Assembly: GCA_000432735.1 (NCBI GenBank)
Contig: FR887798.1
Location: 1 to 51,990 of the forward strand
DNA from: Bacteroides sp. CAG:443
Lineage (GTDB): Bacteria; Bacteroidota; Bacteroidia; Bacteroidales; Bacteroidaceae
Direction of reading: 5' to 3'
Length of the DNA: 51,990 bases
In this document: positions 48,696-51,990 of the stretch, piece by piece
How the letters are laid out: every line of letters begins with the position of its first letter
How positions within the stretch are numbered: the first letter of the stretch is position 1
Program-made: the position numbers and the translations under genes
The notes under the pieces: generated by a model
The model's database searches: none
Seen by the model: the letters and a program-made list of their open reading frames with translations, nothing else
What the model was told of the DNA's origin: nothing

Positions 48696-50222
48696 TTAGT
48701 GTTTAAAATGACGTACACCAGTCACCACCATAGCTACACCGTGTGCATTGCAGTACTGGAATGTCAAATCGTCCTTTACCGAACCACCCGGCTGGATAAC
48801 AGCCTTGATACCTTCCTTGTCGGCAAGTTCCACACAATCGGGGAAGGGGAAGAAGGCATCACTAGCCATTACAGCTCCGTTCAGGTCGAATCCGAACGAT
48901 TTAGCCTTTTCGATAGCCTGTTTCAAGGCATCTACGCGCGAAGTCTGTCCTACACCACTGGCAACCAATTGTTTACCCTTAGCCAGCACGATAGCATTAC
49001 TCTTGCTCTGCTTTACAATCTTATTGGCGAAAAGCAGATCCTCGATTTCTGCATCCGAAGGAGCCTTTTCGGAAACCTGCTTCAAGTCTTCACGAGTTTC
49101 AACCTTCAGGTCGCGGTCCTGAACCAGCACACCGTTCAGCAAAGAGCGGAACTGCTTTTTCGGAGTTTCAGCTTCTTTGCGTACCAGAATGATACGGTTC
49201 TTCTTCTGAGTAAGAATCTCCAGCGCATCTGCATCGTAACCCGGAGCAATGATCACTTCGAAGAACAAGTTATTGATTTCTTCGGCTGTAGCACGGTCGA
49301 CTACGGCATTTGTTACCAATACACCACCAAAGGCAGAAACCGGATCGCCTGCCAAAGCAGCACGCCAAGCATCTACCAGTACCGGACGAGAAGCCAGACC
49401 GCAAGCATTGTTGTGCTTCAAGATAGCGAAAGTCGTTTCGCCCTTGAACTCATCAATCAGATCGACAGCCGCATTAATGTCGAGTAAATTGTTATAAGAG
49501 ATTTCCTTACCATGAATCTGTTCGAACATCTGATCGAAATCACCGAAGAAAATACCTTTTTGATGAGGATTCTCACCATAACGCAATGCCTTCGGCTGTT
49601 CAGCTGCATAACGGAAAGCAGAATTATCGTTTCCGTCGAACCATCCGAAGATAGCCGAGTCGTAATGAGAAGATACGGCAAACGCTTCTTTGGCGAACCA
49701 GCGACGTTCTTCACGAGTAGTCACTGCACCTTTTTCTGTAATGATGTCGAGGAAAGGCTTATACTGAGCCTTGCTTGCCACGATAACTACATCATTGAAG
49801 TTCTTTGCAGCAGCACGAATCAACGAGATACCACCTATATCAATCTTTTCGATGATAGACTGAGCATCGGCTCCCGAAGCAACGGTGTCTTCAAACGGAT
49901 AAAGGTCGACAATCACCAGGTCTATTTCAGGAATTTCATATTTGGTAACCTGCTGACGGTCTTCTTCCAGTTCACGACGGCACAAAATACCACCGAATAC
50001 TTTCGGGTGAAGTGTCTTGACACGACCGCCCAGAATAGAAGGATATCCAGTCAGATCTTCTACTGCATGACAAGCATATCCTAAGCTTTCAATAAAATGA
50101 CGTGTACCGCCTGTCGACAAAAATTCTACACCTTCTTCCGCCAAACGACGAATGATCGCATCCAAACCGTCCTTGTGATATACCGATACCAAGGCCGTTT
50201 TTATTCTCTTTGACTCTGACAT
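48696..50222 (-). CDS. purH: bifunctional AICAR formyltransferase / IMP cyclohydrolase
   Basis: 508 residues; last two steps of de novo IMP synthesis. The N-terminal IMP cyclohydrolase (MGS-like) shows 'ALVSVYHKDGLDAIIRRLAEEGVEFLSTGGTRHFI' and 'GGRVKTLHPKVFGGILCRR'. The C-terminal transformylase shows 'AILKHNNACGLAS' (normally KH.NPCG; here Ala replaces Pro) and 'SDAFFPFPD'. Heads the run purH-mreBCD-mrdA-rodA typical of Bacteroidales. Confidence 0.97.
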   Translation of the reverse strand: MSESKRIKTALVSVYHKDGLDAIIRRLAEEGVEFLSTGGTRHFIESLGYACHAVEDLTGYPSILGGRVKTLHPKVFGGILCRRELEEDRQQVTKYEIPEIDLVIVDLYPFEDTVASGADAQSIIEKIDIGGISLIRAAAKNFNDVVIVASKAQYKPFLDIITEKGAVTTREERRWFAKEAFAVSSHYDSAIFGWFDGNDNSAFRYAAEQPKALRYGENPHQKGIFFGDFDQMFEQIHGKEISYNNLLDINAAVDLIDEFKGETTFAILKHNNACGLASRPVLVDAWRAALAGDPVSAFGGVLVTNAVVDRATAEEINNLFFEVIIAPGYDADALEILTQKKNRIILVRKEAETPKKQFRSLLNGVLVQDRDLKVETREDLKQVSEKAPSDAEIEDLLFANKIVKQSKSNAIVLAKGKQLVASGVGQTSRVDALKQAIEKAKSFGFDLNGAVMASDAFFPFPDCVELADKEGIKAVIQPGGSVKDDLTFQYCNAHGVAMVVTGVRHFKH

Positions 50223-50269
50223 TGCTTTAATATTTTAGTAATTACTATATAATTCTATGATTTAGGGCA

Positions 50270-50277
50270 CAAAGTTA
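50270..50277 (-). promoter_or_regulatory. -7 promoter element for purH
   Basis: TAACTTTG on the minus strand matches TAnnTTTG, 47 bp before the ATG at 50222. Confidence 0.65.
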
Positions 50278-50404
50278 CGAATTTCCAATAGATAAACATG
50301 CGAAGAAATTCTAAAAAAAACATTTTACCCTTATAACATAGCCCCTAAGTATTTTGTAACAGAAATGTAATACGTATAACAACAGGCGTCTGACAGATTT
50401 TCCA

Positions 50405-50412
50405 TAACTTTG
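50405..50412 (+). promoter_or_regulatory. -7 promoter element for the phosphate transporter
   Basis: TAACTTTG matches TAnnTTTG, 31 bp before the ATG at 50444. Same box as for the divergent purH. Confidence 0.65.
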
Positions 50413-50443
50413 CGACGCTAAAAAATCATTTTTATAGTAAAAT

Positions 50444-51990
50444 ATGGAAACTCTTTATTTAGGAATTGTTATTTTCCTTTTCATGCTGGCAATATTCGAC
50501 CTGCTAGTAGGTGTCAGCAACGATGCAGTTAACTTCATGAATTCCGCCGTAGGAGCAAAGGTTGCCCGGTATAAAACCATCGTCATTGTAGCGGCAGTCG
50601 GCGTATTCGTAGGTGCAATTATGAGTAACGGCATGATGGACATCGCCCGACATGGTATTTTCCAACCAGCCAATTTCAGTTTCTATGAAATTATGTGTAT
50701 TCTGCTTGCCGTTATGGTAACGGATGTGGTGCTGCTGGACGTATTCAACACTCTCGGACTCCCTACCTCGACTACCGTATCAATGGTCTTCGAATTATTG
50801 GGAGGTACATTTATTCTTGCAATTCTCAAAATCATTGGCGATGAAACTGGTCTTCTGTCTTTAGGAGACATGATGAATACCGAAAAAGCCTTATCCGTTA
50901 TTATGGGTATTTTCCTCTCCGTTGCCATCGCCTTCATTGCCGGAACAATCGTTCAATACATCTCTCGCCTTATCTTCAGCTTCAACTACAAAAAACATCT
51001 TTCTTGGACCATTGGCGTATTTGGTGGTATTTCTGTAACCGCACTTGCCTATTTCGTTCTGATAAAGGGATTGAAAAGCGCACCGTTTATGAGTGCAGAA
51101 TCACTTGCGTGGATAGATGAAAACACAACTATGCTAGTTGTAGCTTGCTTTGTTTTCTTTACCGTACTGATGCAAATCCTGCACTGGTGCAAGGTAAATG
51201 TATTCCGTATCATCGTGTTGCTGGGTACTTTCTCACTGGCACTCGCATTTGCCGGAAACGACCTTGTCAACTTTATCGGTGTGCCTTTGGCTGGTTTCTC
51301 GGCTTATACGGATTATGCAGCCAACTCGAACGGTGTAGGCATACACGACTTTATGATGAATTCGCTGATGTCGTCGGCTAAGACTCCGGCTATCTTCCTG
51401 CTGGCTTCGGGTATCATCATGGTTTATGCGCTGGCTACTTCTAAGAAAGCAAAGAATGTAATCAAGACATCTGTCGATCTGGCTCGTCAGGAAGAGGGTG
51501 ACGAAATGTTCGGTTCGTCGGCATTGGCACGTACCATCGTCCGCCGTGCGACAGCTATCAACGAATTTCTGGTTAAGGTGATTCCGGCAGGCATGCGCCG
51601 CTGGATAGACAGCCGTTTCAACAAAGATGAAGTGATTCTGGAAAACGGAGCCGCATTCGATATGGTTCGTGCAGCTGTCAACCTGGTTCTTTCCGGTTTG
51701 CTAATTATCATCGGTACAACTATGAAGCTCCCGCTTTCTACTACGTACGTAACTTTCATCGTAGCAATGGGTTCTTCTCTTGCCGACCGTGCGTGGGGAC
51801 GTGAAAGTGCCGTATACCGTATCACCGGAATGCTGTCGGTCATCGGCGGATGGTTCATCACCGCTTTCGTAGCCTTTACCATCTGTGCACTGGTTACTGC
51901 CATCATGTTCTACACAAGCTTTGTGGGCATGTTCATCTTTATCTGTGTGGCTGTATTCCTGCTGATCCGCCGCAACATTCAGCACAGGAA
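50444..51990 (+). CDS. PiT-family inorganic phosphate transporter (3' end outside the window)
   Basis: Open from ATG 50444 to the window end without a stop (515 codons seen). Two copies of the PiT signature: 'GVSNDAVNFMNSAVGAKV' (about 22-40) with 'LGLPTSTTVSM', and 'FAGNDLVNFIGVPLAG' (about 270-286) with 'KLPLSTTYVTF'. More than ten hydrophobic helices, plus a large cytosolic loop (about 335-410). Cation-coupled phosphate uptake across the inner membrane. The frame was found by direct reading since it has no stop in the window. Confidence 0.92.
   Translation, partial: METLYLGIVIFLFMLAIFDLLVGVSNDAVNFMNSAVGAKVARYKTIVIVAAVGVFVGAIMSNGMMDIARHGIFQPANFSFYEIMCILLAVMVTDVVLLDVFNTLGLPTSTTVSMVFELLGGTFILAILKIIGDETGLLSLGDMMNTEKALSVIMGIFLSVAIAFIAGTIVQYISRLIFSFNYKKHLSWTIGVFGGISVTALAYFVLIKGLKSAPFMSAESLAWIDENTTMLVVACFVFFTVLMQILHWCKVNVFRIIVLLGTFSLALAFAGNDLVNFIGVPLAGFSAYTDYAANSNGVGIHDFMMNSLMSSAKTPAIFLLASGIIMVYALATSKKAKNVIKTSVDLARQEEGDEMFGSSALARTIVRRATAINEFLVKVIPAGMRRWIDSRFNKDEVILENGAAFDMVRAAVNLVLSGLLIIIGTTMKLPLSTTYVTFIVAMGSSLADRAWGRESAVYRITGMLSVIGGWFITAFVAFTICALVTAIMFYTSFVGMFIFICVAVFLLIRRNIQHR

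Noticed and set aside
48699..49487. 262-residue open frame antisense to purH
   Set aside because: Shadow of purH; no recognisable protein features.

Overview
The window comes from a gut-type Bacteroidales chromosome, most likely Bacteroides or Phocaeicola. Three things point there: promoters with the Bacteroidetes -7 element TAnnTTTG in front of many genes, the gene order purH-mreB-mreC-mreD-mrdA-rodA, and the neighbourhood metF-holB-ricT-gldH (gldH is a Bacteroidetes gliding-type lipoprotein gene). No rRNA and no CRISPR array were seen.

Layout. Positions 1-4940 are chromosomal: a TonB-dependent receptor, a small membrane protein, aroB and a tRNA-Pro (anticodon GGG) with a near-perfect promoter. 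The 3' end of that tRNA is occupied by two integrated elements in tandem. Element 1 (about 4895-21969) lies between the tRNA and a 48-bp exact copy of the tRNA 3' part. Element 2 (about 21922-30981) lies between that copy and a shorter 15-bp copy. Each element has its tyrosine integrase at the right end, an 18-bp tandem arm-type repeat just inside both ends, and a terminator hairpin next to each att copy. Just right of the last att copy is a decayed integrase start, probably left by a third element.

Element 1 (17 kb) looks like a mobilizable island. It has an integrase / AlbA-type protein / HTH operon, then HTH, SF3-type helicase, toprim primase, a candidate oriT, a MobC-like protein, a MOBP-type relaxase and a coiled-coil membrane protein. 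No conjugation machinery is present, so transfer would need a helper. Its left half (5.1-13.3 kb) is cargo of unusual composition: a DprA-like protein without the C-terminal winged helix, a uracil-DNA-glycosylase-fold-like protein, a Sel1 + PKD-like + leucine-rich-repeat fusion followed by a broken phosphoesterase, two related 'GFDD.LP' proteins, a WYL-domain regulator and several unknowns.

Element 2 (9 kb) has an integrase, an excisionase-like HTH protein, a RecA/RepA-like ATPase, a toprim primase, a RusA-type resolvase, a Cro/CI-type repressor at a divergent promoter, and two clusters of GTCCCA iteron-like repeats. It has no relaxase, capsid, portal or terminase gene. This is the composition of a minimal replicating element or phage satellite, and I regard it as the most promising undescribed system here.

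Positions 31.2-52 kb are chromosomal again: a DUF134/NifX-type fusion regulator, a lipoprotein, two related HTH regulators (one with TPRs and a membrane anchor), a MATE transporter, a MITE-like hairpin repeat, a secreted PLD-family phospholipase, the metF-holB-ricT-gldH run, the rod-shape operon behind purH, and the 5' part of a PiT phosphate transporter cut by the window end.
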